DNA of 64,000 bases from the NCBI RefSeq assembly GCF_002215035.1, contig NZ_NKFP01000001.1:1482435-1546434 (forward strand), read 5' to 3'. Made by a program: the position numbers and the translations under genes. A model generated the notes under the pieces. It ran no database searches and had not been told where the DNA came from. It worked only from the letters and a program-made list of their open reading frames with translations. This stretch comes from Leptolyngbya ohadii IS1 (GTDB lineage Bacteria; Cyanobacteriota; Cyanobacteriia; Elainellales; Elainellaceae). Shown here one piece after another: positions 1-8,472 of this stretch (positions are counted from its first letter, which is position 1; each line of letters begins with the position of its first letter).

Positions 1-418
1 CTAGCTCGACTCTAAAGGTTGCTACCTGGTTATATGGCTCTAGCTCACGCGGAAAACTCTCCAGGATGCGAATCGAACCGTCATACCTGCGATCGCGCTG
101 TCCCTGGTCAAATTGCTCCATTCCCAAACGGCTACAGCGAATTAACAGCCGCGATATGGCTCGATCGTAGTGGATTGGGGGAGGCGCAGACAAACTAGAC
201 AGATTATTGGAAGGACGATCGGGAGAACGATCGGGCGTTAAATGCTCTGAACCCAGGAGGGCATCTAACGTTTCGTCTGTGGCAATAATTTCGTCTGCAA
301 TAATTTCGTCGGAGGTGGATGGGGAAGGCTGTGCCTGGACAGAGCGTGTGATCCCACTACTTGCAATGCCTGCCGTCACACTTACGAATAGAAATTTTCG
401 GCGATTTAGATTATTCAT
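1..418 (-). CDS. Tat-exported protein of unknown function, cut by window edge
   Basis: The minus-strand frame beginning at the ATG at 418 stays open to the left edge (139 codons seen). The N-terminus has a twin-arginine pattern (NRRKFLF), a hydrophobic stretch and a likely cleavage site after SVQA near residue 29, so the product is probably exported by Tat. The next 40 residues are rich in Ser, Pro, Asp and Glu, with a short duplication (DEIIADEII), followed by a more ordered part (YDRAISRLLIRCSRLG). I do not recognise the family. HIP1-like gatcgc sites lie in the frame. No clear ribosome binding site precedes the ATG; a TATAAT on the minus strand at 471-476 could be its -10 box. The C-terminus lies outside the window. 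Confidence 0.6.
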   Translation of the reverse strand, partial: MNNLNRRKFLFVSVTAGIASSGITRSVQAQPSPSTSDEIIADEIIATDETLDALLGSEHLTPDRSPDRPSNNLSSLSAPPPIHYDRAISRLLIRCSRLGMEQFDQGQRDRRYDGSIRILESFPRELEPYNQVATFRVEL

Positions 419-543
419 ATTTAGAAAAGAAAAGACAATCTTGATAGGGTAAAGGGCATTGATTTAGGAGAATTATATTTTGTTTTTAGAAGATGCTTTA
501 AAAGCAAAAAGTAAATGAGCATTGCGATTGCAAAACTACTTTT

Positions 544-1230
544 TCAAGTCTCGTTTGGTGTACTTCCTGTCTTTCTGCGGTAGTTGTCAATTAGAATATA
601 AACACTAATCAGAAGTACCCAGAGTGGAAAGAGGATAAAGACCCACCCCAGTCGATTGATGCTGCCGATTCTGAGAAGCATGAGGGCTGCTAATGCGTAT
701 CCCAATAGCGCCATCCACCTGGGAACCGCACTGCTCCGCAGGAAGATCGTACAAATAGAAATCATAAAAACGCCTGCCATCCGAATGCCGTAGGTATTGA
801 GAATTACGCGGATAACAACGCGCCCCAGATCGTAGTAGGTCGATGTAACGGTAGGATTAGCCGTCTCCTCATTCAGGAACAAAAGGCTCCCGGTCACTGC
901 CGAAGCCGCAAAAAGCATGGCAAGGAACAGTAGCCCGCTGCCCAAAAAGACGGTGGCAAAAAACTGGTCTTCTCGCTCTCCTAACCGATCGCGCACCGCA
1001 CCAATAAACCAGAGAAATGCAATTCCGGCAAAAGGAACGAGATCGAGTGCCAGGAGAATATTCTTGTTTGCAATAGGGGATGTCCCAACGTCAGATGGAT
1101 TGAGCGCGATGCTGTTTAGAATCAGTACGAGGCTAATAATGAGGAGAATGGAGAATACAATTCCGGCGATCGCAGCCGCTTTGGGGGCTTTCAAACGTTC
1201 GCGAAGGTTCAAAGGTTTTGTCGGTTGCAC
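544..1230 (-). CDS. Small polytopic membrane protein, unknown function
   Basis: This 228-residue protein starts with GTG, supported by GGGAGG five bases upstream. It has a short basic cytoplasmic N-terminus and hydrophobic segments near residues 17-43, 55-75, 95-118, 150-165 and 170-212, so about five or six membrane spans. The C-terminus is polar and basic (DNYRRKTGS). I see no catalytic motif and do not recognise the family beyond a generic inner-membrane protein. It follows the beta-barrel gene by about 50 bp on the same strand and may be cotranscribed with it. Confidence 0.6.
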   Translation of the reverse strand: MQPTKPLNLRERLKAPKAAAIAGIVFSILLIISLVLILNSIALNPSDVGTSPIANKNILLALDLVPFAGIAFLWFIGAVRDRLGEREDQFFATVFLGSGLLFLAMLFAASAVTGSLLFLNEETANPTVTSTYYDLGRVVIRVILNTYGIRMAGVFMISICTIFLRSSAVPRWMALLGYALAALMLLRIGSINRLGWVFILFPLWVLLISVYILIDNYRRKTGSTPNET

Positions 1231-1282
1231 TGTATCCTCCCTGTTGCCTGTATCTTCGTATAAACGAAACCTATAAACGTCC

Positions 1283-2659
1283 TCAGAAGCGAAATACCAT
1301 ACCCAGATAAGGTCCGTGCATCAGCAGATTGACTCCCAGTTCTTCTCCTCGAACATCGGCAGTGTACTGCAAGGTCGAAAGGCGGTAAGCCAGCAGCAGC
1401 GAAGTGTCGCCCGCAAACAGCCAATCGATGCCAGCCGTAAATGAGGTAGCGAACAGCGTTCCGCCAATGCCAAAACCCGCAAAGTCTCCCCTGACCCACC
1501 CCGCTAACGTTGGAGACACATTCCACCGGATGCGTCCGCTGGCTAAGGGAGTAATGAGCGTTGTGCTGCTTTGCAAATTGCGATCGCCGCCTAGATTGGT
1601 ACTGATATTAATTTCCTGCTCAAATGCATAGATTCGTATCCCAAGAATGGCATCAAACACCAGCTCACCCATCTCAAACTCGGTTTCGGCACTGGATACG
1701 TTCGTTCCATAGCGATAGCCGAAGCCTAGATCAAACTGTCCGTATTGCACATTGATCTCAGTGTCGATTCGAGAAGGAAGAACATTACAAAGACAGTTGG
1801 GAATCGATAAATCGCTTGAGCGATCCTGCCCCAAATCGAAGTATGCCGCATCAAAAATCAAGCCCAGGTTGCCTCTCCAGGCTTCTACCCGTCCTGCTAG
1901 CGCAAAGTTTAATGGCTCCAGAACATCGCTCAACCCTAAGTTGAGATCTGACCTGAAGTTCCTTACGGTGACACGACCGTTGACGCTGAACGGAACAAAA
2001 GCATTGGGTGTGACGCTAAATCGCCAGCGAGGTGATGCAGAGGATTCTGCTGCTTCCGGAGGAGGTTGGGGTGCTTCTGGTTCAGGAATCGGGTCAGCCT
2101 GGGCAATTTGCCAATGCTCATTCGGGTTGGATACGCTTTGCGTCAGTTCGGATAGCGCGATCGGGCTGAATACAACTTGCGGTTCGATGGAAAAGCTTGC
2201 AGAAGTAGGGTCTTTAGTAAAGGTTGATGGATCAGCTTGTGTGAGTTGACTCTGGCTTAAATTTTCAGCACCTAAATTCTCAGCACCTAAATTCTCAGTC
2301 AGTGTTGAGGGAGGCTGTTCTAATTCTGATGTTAATCCTGATGCTAATTCCGATGAAGAGGGCACAGGATTAGAAGCATTATTAGATACAGCTGGCGTAC
2401 TTGAATATTCTTCGATCGCGCCATCTTCTATTAAGCGATCTACGCTAGAGGATTGTAAGGTTTGCTCTGCTTCGATCGCCTCATCTGCTGTTTCAAAAGC
2501 CACATTTCCAAGCCGATCGTCGTCTACTGTGGATTGATGAGATTCGATCGGCGAGGGAACCTCAGCCGCATATCCTGAGAACGCTGTTATTCCGGTCAGA
2601 CTTACGGCGATCGGAACAACCTGTAGAAAAGACAAAACTCGCTGCATTTGCATACCCAC
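1283..2659 (-). CDS. Outer-membrane beta-barrel protein with long disordered N-terminal linker
   Basis: This 458-residue protein has a signal peptide (hydrophobic residues 10-30, cleavage near GYAAE). A Ser/Glu/Asn-rich linker to about residue 195 follows, then a PEPEAPQPPPEA hinge. The last 250 residues show alternating aromatic and hydrophobic strands (RWRFSVTPNAFVPF, LGFGYRYG) and end in MVFRF. A terminal Phe is typical of BAM-assembled outer-membrane proteins. The GTG at 2659 is chosen because the AGGAGGG overlapping the stop of the upstream esterase gene lies 8 bases before it; ATG codons at 2653 and 2647 are alternatives. Only four bases separate it from the esterase, so the two are probably translated together. 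Function beyond an outer-membrane barrel is unknown. Confidence 0.65.
   Translation of the reverse strand: MGMQMQRVLSFLQVVPIAVSLTGITAFSGYAAEVPSPIESHQSTVDDDRLGNVAFETADEAIEAEQTLQSSSVDRLIEDGAIEEYSSTPAVSNNASNPVPSSSELASGLTSELEQPPSTLTENLGAENLGAENLSQSQLTQADPSTFTKDPTSASFSIEPQVVFSPIALSELTQSVSNPNEHWQIAQADPIPEPEAPQPPPEAAESSASPRWRFSVTPNAFVPFSVNGRVTVRNFRSDLNLGLSDVLEPLNFALAGRVEAWRGNLGLIFDAAYFDLGQDRSSDLSIPNCLCNVLPSRIDTEINVQYGQFDLGFGYRYGTNVSSAETEFEMGELVFDAILGIRIYAFEQEINISTNLGGDRNLQSSTTLITPLASGRIRWNVSPTLAGWVRGDFAGFGIGGTLFATSFTAGIDWLFAGDTSLLLAYRLSTLQYTADVRGEELGVNLLMHGPYLGMVFRF
2265..2298. repeat. 15-bp tandem repeat inside the beta-barrel gene
   Basis: The unit tcagcacctaaattc occurs twice in perfect tandem and starts a third copy. 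On the coding strand it gives the peptide repeat NLGAENLGAENL in the disordered linker. The length stays in frame, so copy number could vary without breaking the gene. Confidence 0.8.
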
Positions 2660-2663
2660 TGCC

Positions 2664-4190
2664 TCACCCTCCTCTGGTGGTCAAAAGCTCTTTTAGCCCA
2701 GTCAATCCAGCCAGTTCCGCTTGAACGGCATCCAGAATGGCTGAACCCCGTTCCTGAATTCCAAAATTGGGGAGGACACTTTTCAGACGATCGCCAATGA
2801 AATCGCTGGAGCTAATTGAGCTTGCCTGAACCCCTTCGAGAATCGCGATCGGTTTACCTGTAGTGGAAACCGCAATTACGGTATCTCTGCCCTGCTGCCG
2901 AATGTCTAAATCCCTAAAGCGAGTTTGATTGGGAATCAGCAAAAGATCACCGTTGGTATCAAAGTCCTGAATCGTATTGATGCTGCGCTGCGTTCGGAGC
3001 GAGAAGATGTCACAGCCGCTCCCACCATTCAGCAGGTTATCGCCCAGTCCGCCGCTCAAGAAATCGATGCCGTTGCCCCCAATCAGCGTGTCGTTTCCCG
3101 CCTGACCAAAAAGCAAATCGCGCCCTGCTCCACCCTGAAGAAGGTCGTTGCCAAAACCGCCTAACAGCAAATCGCTGTCTTCCAGTCCTCGGAGGCTATC
3201 CGCGCCTGCTCCACCCAGAAGCGAGTCATCGCCCCGGTTTCCTTCCAAAATGTCCTGACCCGATCGCCCCTGAATTAGGTCGTTTCCGGCATAGCCCACC
3301 AGCCGATCGCTAAAGAGAGTGCCAATCCGGTTAATGCTCTGGGTGATGCCATTCACAATATCCCGCCGCAGCGTACCCGCAAAGAGCGTATGTCCCTGAG
3401 TCGTGGGATGCGTCTGATCCCAAAAGAAAAACTGGTTCGGATCTGCGGCTGGATTCGCAGGAACAAGACCCTGAAGATAGGGTGAGGTCACATTTGCGAA
3501 GCCGAAAGCAGACGGATTTTGGGCAACTTCTTCACCAATAGGAAACAAATTGCTCAGAACGATGTTGAGATTAGGATTGCGATCGAGCGGTGTGAGTGCT
3601 GATGCTAGCTGCTGGTTAAAGCGAAGCGTCAGGTCGGTTAGCGCATTGAGTTGTCCTGCCTGAAGACTGAGGGGGGTGCGTCCCAGGTTTGGATTTTGCA
3701 CAACCACAATGTTCCTGGCTCCCAGGTTTGCCAGAGTGGTGACAGCCGTTGTGATATCTCCGACTGCCTGACTGATGGCTGAAGCGAGGTCAGCCGATGG
3801 ACTCAGAAAATTGTCTCCACCTGCCCAGACAAAATACAGCGCCTTTGAATTTGCCCCTTGTGCGCCGACAGTGCTGGCAAAGCGATCGATCTGATCCAGC
3901 AGTCCGCCGAATTTCAGATCGCCAGTATCGCCGATATTGTCCCGTCCGGTCTTGGCACCGCCGATGGCAAAATTGGTTTCGGGAGTCAGTCTTAATCCCA
4001 GCCGATTCGCCAGCGTTTCAACCGCAACTGCTCCATTGGAAAAGCGTCCATTCAAGTAGGGAGGACTGGGGGGAAAGCGTCCGCCAGTCGCTCTAAAGAT
4101 ATTCCCGGTATCAGAAAGACTGTCCCCAAAGGCAATGACCTGGGCATCTGCTGCCGTGACTCTGGTTCGATCGTTTTTAGCTGTGTTCAT
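2664..4190 (-). CDS. GDSL/SGNH-family esterase with RTX calcium-binding repeats
   Basis: This 508-residue protein begins with an SGNH hydrolase domain (residues 14-285). Block I is FGDSLSDTGN with the nucleophile Ser, a block III-like GGDNF follows, and block V is DQTHPTTQGH with the catalytic Asp and His. Residues 295-395 hold glycine/aspartate nonapeptides of the hemolysin type (GGAGADSL, GGFGNDLLQGG, GGNGIDFLSGG), which bind calcium and usually mark type I secretion substrates. About 110 residues follow the repeats. No classical signal peptide is seen, which fits type I export. No transporter genes are adjacent. It leads the barrel gene in a likely two-gene unit. The likely role is an extracellular lipase or esterase; the substrate is unknown. 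Confidence 0.85.
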   Translation of the reverse strand: MNTAKNDRTRVTAADAQVIAFGDSLSDTGNIFRATGGRFPPSPPYLNGRFSNGAVAVETLANRLGLRLTPETNFAIGGAKTGRDNIGDTGDLKFGGLLDQIDRFASTVGAQGANSKALYFVWAGGDNFLSPSADLASAISQAVGDITTAVTTLANLGARNIVVVQNPNLGRTPLSLQAGQLNALTDLTLRFNQQLASALTPLDRNPNLNIVLSNLFPIGEEVAQNPSAFGFANVTSPYLQGLVPANPAADPNQFFFWDQTHPTTQGHTLFAGTLRRDIVNGITQSINRIGTLFSDRLVGYAGNDLIQGRSGQDILEGNRGDDSLLGGAGADSLRGLEDSDLLLGGFGNDLLQGGAGRDLLFGQAGNDTLIGGNGIDFLSGGLGDNLLNGGSGCDIFSLRTQRSINTIQDFDTNGDLLLIPNQTRFRDLDIRQQGRDTVIAVSTTGKPIAILEGVQASSISSSDFIGDRLKSVLPNFGIQERGSAILDAVQAELAGLTGLKELLTTRGG

Positions 4191-4386
4191 TTATTAAAAA
4201 TTAAACGCAATTCTGATCCAGCAATACGATTTTTATGCACCCTGTCAATTTCTTGGCAGCAAGTGTGAACCAGGACACCCAAACAATTCGCGCCTGTGTC
4301 AACATTATGGAAAGCTACCATTTTAGGCACGATCGCACTATTCCTGATAATGCTGAGAAGCTATATGAAAGTTATAGGTCGATCGC

Positions 4387-5517
4387 TTACGCTGCTCTGA
4401 TCTCCGAAGGCAAAGCCACCATCGAAGCGAACTCGTCTAAGAGCTGCGGCGGAATGCCATCCTGAGTTGGCAGCAACCGGATATCCGGTACACCTCCCAT
4501 CAGTTCATAGGCTCGGATCAGGGTGCGATCTTGCCAGATATCCGGGAGAGGAGAATGTTTTATTGTCTCGGCGCTGAAACTATATTTCCAGCCACCCAAA
4601 ATGCCTGCAACGACACGGTTTGCCATATTGCTCACAAACTGGCTGCTGCTGGGATCGGTTAGAGCCTGTTTGTTGAGCCACGGAGCTTTATGCCAGTGCA
4701 TCATCAACCAGGACAGGGAGACCAGATCGTGAGCGATCATGGATCGAGAAGCGATGACTAAACCCTGTTGCGGGGCAAACACATGACCCAGATCCGGGCC
4801 TAACGTTGCCAGGATCTTGTCTGCGGCTGTGGCAACCAGGCGTTGCTTTTGGAGCAAGGTGGGAACGGTGTTGGCTTCGGCGGTTTTTTCCTGAATGGTT
4901 TTAGCGGCGTGGTGATATTCCAGGCGAGTGTCATAGCGCATATAACCGACGACAGACTTAATGCCGAGGGTATTCCCCAGCAGGGCATGGCGGCTACAGC
5001 GGGGCATGGATACGATATGATCCACCTCTCGCAGCAAGTTTGGGAGCATAATACCCCGTTTCCAGTGCGAACCAGGGGCAGGTTGTTCTTCATAGAAACT
5101 GTCCCAGCCTGCTTCTTCAAAGAAAGACCACTCCGCCCCAGCGTCCAGCACAGGCTTCAACATCCCCGCACTCTTTGCCAGCTTGCGGCTACTGCCTTTA
5201 CACCCCTCCGGACGCTGATCCAGATGCCCAACTCCACTCATGTCACCGACGATGACCCGCCCTGCACCCTTTTCCTTCAGCAAACGGATCATGCTGGTCA
5301 GCGCGAGGGGACTGGTGGTAGACGGATAAGGTTTGCCTGAGTTCAGGACGGGCTTAATGAATACAGTGTCACCCCGTTGGAGCCAGTCAAGCTGATCAAC
5401 AGCAAAAGTGGCGCTGCGAATGGCTTGATCCATGTCCTGGGGCGAGGGATCTCGGTTCACTGGGGACAGGCTTACCGTTTCGCTCTGTCCGAGTCTGAGG
5501 TCGATCGGATTTTTCAT
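4387..5517 (-). CDS. DUF362 domain-containing protein
   Basis: The 376-residue product carries the DUF362 pattern: an early VFIKPVLNSGKPYPSTT segment, VIVGDMSGVGH, and a central HIVSMPRCSRHALLGNTLGIKSVVGYMRYDTR block. DUF362 proteins are often found with iron-sulfur or redox enzymes, but their reaction is not known. The ferredoxin-like CxxCxxC region of longer family members is absent here, so this is the short form. The ATG at 5517 has a GGCGGGA a few bases upstream. It is divergent from the formylglycine-generating enzyme gene across 309 bp and has a palindrome just upstream. Confidence 0.75.
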   Translation of the reverse strand: MKNPIDLRLGQSETVSLSPVNRDPSPQDMDQAIRSATFAVDQLDWLQRGDTVFIKPVLNSGKPYPSTTSPLALTSMIRLLKEKGAGRVIVGDMSGVGHLDQRPEGCKGSSRKLAKSAGMLKPVLDAGAEWSFFEEAGWDSFYEEQPAPGSHWKRGIMLPNLLREVDHIVSMPRCSRHALLGNTLGIKSVVGYMRYDTRLEYHHAAKTIQEKTAEANTVPTLLQKQRLVATAADKILATLGPDLGHVFAPQQGLVIASRSMIAHDLVSLSWLMMHWHKAPWLNKQALTDPSSSQFVSNMANRVVAGILGGWKYSFSAETIKHSPLPDIWQDRTLIRAYELMGGVPDIRLLPTQDGIPPQLLDEFASMVALPSEIRAA

Positions 5518-5826
5518 AATGGCATCCCGCCTGAAATAGTTGTTCTAACAACGGCTTTAATGATGGTTCTAATGACAACCTTAATACTCAACAACTGTAG
5601 AATAACTGTGAAATATTTATATCATGGTGACATCAAAGTCAATTGCTGAGTCATTTATCCGTACCCAAGAGATTCACTAGTAGAAGAATCAACTTTGAAG
5701 AGATTCTAAAACGGTGAAGCTGTCCCAACGCTAAAAAAAGCGATTTTTGAATAGTCGGAAGCCAAAAAATCCCGACCAGCATCTCGGATGATAAAGTTTC
5801 ATAATTCAGATTTAATGTAAATTTTT
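5518..5826. other. Divergent intergenic region between DUF362 and FGE genes
   Basis: This 309-bp AT-rich stretch has no supportable gene. It holds the likely promoters of both divergent genes and a perfect 6-2-6 palindrome (5539-5552). A second weaker inverted repeat, GGTT...AACC, lies near 5566-5581. Confidence 0.6.
5539..5552. promoter_or_regulatory. Palindrome upstream of the DUF362 gene
   Basis: GTTGTTCTAACAAC is a perfect 6-2-6 inverted repeat, 22-35 bp upstream of the DUF362 start, where a repressor would block transcription or ribosome access. GTTCTAA recurs at about 5567. No dedicated regulator is adjacent, so the binding factor is unknown. Confidence 0.35.
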
Positions 5827-6819
5827 ATGAGTCAAAATCAATTTGTATCTTCACCAACTAAACCCCCCGGTCGTCCTCCTGCAAAAGGCATGATATGGAT
5901 TCCTGGCGGCACCTTTTCAATGGGATCAGACCACCACTATGCGGAAGAAGCTCCCGCGCATCTGGTTACGGTAGACGGCTTCTGGATGGATCAATATCTC
6001 GTCACAAATGCCCAGTTCCAGAAATTTGTTAAAGCCACGGGCTATGTCACCTTTGCCGAGCGTTCAGCCAATCTGGAAGACTACCCCGATGCCCAACCCG
6101 AAATGCTGCAACCCGCTTCCTGTGTCTTCGTCAAACCCGGTCGTCCAGTTGACCGAAGGGATCACTATAACTGGTGGGCTTACATTCCCGGTGCAAACTG
6201 GCGGCATCCAGAAGGTTCTGGCAGTTCCATTAAGGGGCGCGAGAATCATCCCGTTGTGCATGTCGCCTATGAAGATGTAGAAGCCTATGCGAACTGGGTG
6301 GGCAAAGTCATTCCCACAGAAGCAGAATGGGAGTTTGCTGCCTGGGGAGGACGGGAAAATATCGAGTTTGCCTGGGGCAATGAACTCCATCCCAAAGGCA
6401 GAATGATGGCGAATACCTGGCAAGGAGAGTTTCCCTGGGAAAACCTGAAGACCGACGGCTATGAGCGCACGTCTCCCGTGGGCGTGTTCCCCGCAAATGG
6501 TTATAGGCTGTACGATATCATTGGCAACGTCTGGGAGTGGACGACGGACTGGTATCAGGAACACAGTCAAATCAAAAAAGACTCCTGTTGCGGGACAGCA
6601 ATGAATCCACGCGGGGGCGATCGCGAAGCCAGCTATGACCCAACGCTACCCGGTGTTAAAATTCCCCGCAAAGTGATTAAGGGTGGCTCTTTTCTTTGTG
6701 CGCCCAGCTATTGCCGCCGCTATCGTCCATCTGCCCGCATGGCACAACCCTTGGATACGTCCACCTGTCATTTAGGATTTCGCTTAATTGTCCGTCCGCG
6801 ATCGAGATTCAAGCCTTGA
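5827..6819 (+). CDS. Formylglycine-generating enzyme (sulfatase-activating FGE)
   Basis: This 330-residue protein has the FGE-sulfatase fold signature: MIWIPGGTFSMGSD near residue 22, the WMDQYLVTNAQFQKFV segment, PTEAEWEFAAWGG, and GNVWEWTTDWY. The C-terminal catalytic block KGGSFLCAPSYCRRYR has both cysteines (C291 and C296) that bind Cu(I) and activate oxygen in true FGEs. FGE-fold proteins such as EgtB lack this pair. The enzyme should therefore oxidise the sulfatase cysteine to formylglycine in the cytoplasm. The candidate substrate, the sulfatase at 8473, has a CTAGR motif and lies 1.7 kb downstream. The gene overlaps the 3' end of the convergent AraC gene by 11 bp. No strong ribosome binding site precedes the ATG. 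Confidence 0.9.
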   Translation: MSQNQFVSSPTKPPGRPPAKGMIWIPGGTFSMGSDHHYAEEAPAHLVTVDGFWMDQYLVTNAQFQKFVKATGYVTFAERSANLEDYPDAQPEMLQPASCVFVKPGRPVDRRDHYNWWAYIPGANWRHPEGSGSSIKGRENHPVVHVAYEDVEAYANWVGKVIPTEAEWEFAAWGGRENIEFAWGNELHPKGRMMANTWQGEFPWENLKTDGYERTSPVGVFPANGYRLYDIIGNVWEWTTDWYQEHSQIKKDSCCGTAMNPRGGDREASYDPTLPGVKIPRKVIKGGSFLCAPSYCRRYRPSARMAQPLDTSTCHLGFRLIVRPRSRFKP

Positions 6820-7768
6820 AGCCCTGCTTCAGCGTTTCTGAAGGTAACTCACCAAACATCGTTTTGTAGTCCCGGCTAAAGTGTCCCAAGCTCTGAAACT
6901 CATAGCGCCGAGCAATTTCCGCGATCGCCACCGCCGCCGGGTCCGCAAGCTGAAGCTGGGTTCGGACTGCCTGCAATCGGAGAGTTTTGAGATAAGCCAT
7001 TGGACTAACGCCAAACACCTCGCGAAAGCCGTAGGTCAGGGGTCGTTCGCTAGTATGCAATGCTTTGCAGAGGGACATCAGGGTAAGCGGGGCTTCCAGA
7101 TGGGTTCGCATATACTCTTCTGCCTGCTTCACTAGAGCAAACCGACGAGGCGATCGCAGCGATAGCTCGGTGGCAGGATTGGGAATGGAATCAATCAGCA
7201 GGGGCAGGAAATCCTCAAGCAGATGGGGCGAGCAGGCACGGGTTAGGGATTCCGGCTGATGGAGCGCGATCGAATAGAGTCCTTTGAGATAGGCTTGCAC
7301 GCCAACCAGCATATCGGGAACCGTGATGAAGTTGGTTTTGAAGAAGCGCATATTCAAATCGCTGCGCTGCATCAGCTCTGCATAGGCTTCAAACACATCT
7401 CGCCGAATCTGAGCCACACAAATCACGCTCTGCCCCGGCACGATCATATTCACTTCCCGCGTTGGGTCAAATCCAAACAAAGTATTTTGGGGAATCGCCT
7501 GCTCATAGGCAAAAAAGTTCTGCTGACCCGGTTGCAAAATAAAGCTAAATTCAAGACATCCTTGTCCTTTGGCTCCCGCAACGTGTAATGGGCATGAGGT
7601 TTCTGTAAAAGAGAAGCTAATCGATTCATTCTCAATTAGCAGCAAATCACACCGCAAGGAATTTAGACTGAGCTGCCGAATGGTTGTCTGTCGTCGAGCG
7701 TTCACAGCCTGGCTCAGTGCTTCGGAGTTGTGGAAACGATACTGGAGGACGGAAATACTAGACATCAT
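6809..7768 (-). CDS. AraC-family transcriptional regulator
   Basis: The 319-residue protein has an N-terminal ligand-sensing region of about 210 residues and a C-terminal AraC double helix-turn-helix. Recognisable parts include VKQAEEYMRTHLEAPLTL, GFREVFGVSPMAYLKTLRL and AEIARRYEFQSLGHFSRDYK followed by MFGELPSE. This type (long N-terminal domain, FSRDYKTMFGELPS) is common near inducible catabolic genes. Its position between the FGE and sulfatase genes, with its start facing the 700-bp sulfatase upstream region, suggests that it controls the sulfatase. That link is inference. Confidence 0.85.
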   Translation of the reverse strand: MMSSISVLQYRFHNSEALSQAVNARRQTTIRQLSLNSLRCDLLLIENESISFSFTETSCPLHVAGAKGQGCLEFSFILQPGQQNFFAYEQAIPQNTLFGFDPTREVNMIVPGQSVICVAQIRRDVFEAYAELMQRSDLNMRFFKTNFITVPDMLVGVQAYLKGLYSIALHQPESLTRACSPHLLEDFLPLLIDSIPNPATELSLRSPRRFALVKQAEEYMRTHLEAPLTLMSLCKALHTSERPLTYGFREVFGVSPMAYLKTLRLQAVRTQLQLADPAAVAIAEIARRYEFQSLGHFSRDYKTMFGELPSETLKQGFKA

Positions 7769-8472
7769 CGTAAGAACATCAGGACGAAGTGTTTAAAGAA
7801 TCCTGTTTAAAGGCTTAAGCACAAAGCACTGGAACTTGATGCAAACGAGCGATTTTTGAACATCCTATTTCCAGCAATATTACCTGATGTTGTCGGATAA
7901 TACATAGGGTATAGCTTCTGTGGCTTTAATTTACTTAATGCACGTTGATTATGTTGATCATTAGGTAAGTTGCATTTGCGACGGTGGAATGCTGGACTGG
8001 AGAGGTTCTGGTGCTTTGCATTCGCGCCTAAAGTATCCTATTCCTGGTGCATTCTATTTGATTGTCTTCAATTATCGAAGCCAGCAGTGAGGTAATGAGA
8101 TGTGGTAGAGAAACTCCTTCCTATTAGTTTCATATCTTTTTTCGCTAGACTAAAACCGAACTAGCTTTATCGTCTGATTTTATACATTCCGGCAATCTCT
8201 CTCAGTTGATTGCTAATTCTGTTGTGATGTCTTCTGGAGATGGGCTAAACCCTGCAAATCTCCCCTCGCCTTCCTTAAACAAGGAAAACTGAACCTTTGC
8301 AAGCAAACTTCAATCAATAAATTGCAAGTTCTTCGTTTCAAAGTTCCCTTTAGTAAGGGAGATTTTAGAAATATCGGAATGATTTACGGCTCACAAGAAG
8401 GCTTTTCAAACACCCTCTAACATCACTTCAGCTCTTCTAATTAGTTCCTCTAACTCCGGTGGAGAAGCGTTT
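7769..8472. other. Long divergent intergenic region upstream of the sulfatase
   Basis: No gene is supported in these 704 bp. The region should hold the promoters of the AraC gene and of the sulfatase gene (ribosome binding site GGAGAAG before the ATG at 8473). A degraded cyanobacterial intergenic inverted repeat lies at 8256-8365. Confidence 0.6.
8256..8365. repeat. Interspersed inverted-repeat element, degraded copy
   Basis: Outer 9-bp arms aaatctccc and gggagattt flank two small hairpins, ttccttAAACaaggaa and tcccttTAGTaaggga. This matches the layout of a repeat commonly seen between cyanobacterial genes (AATCCCCC...AAGGGGG...GGGGGATT), here with a mutated middle. It could also act as an RNA structure upstream of the sulfatase. 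Confidence 0.45.
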
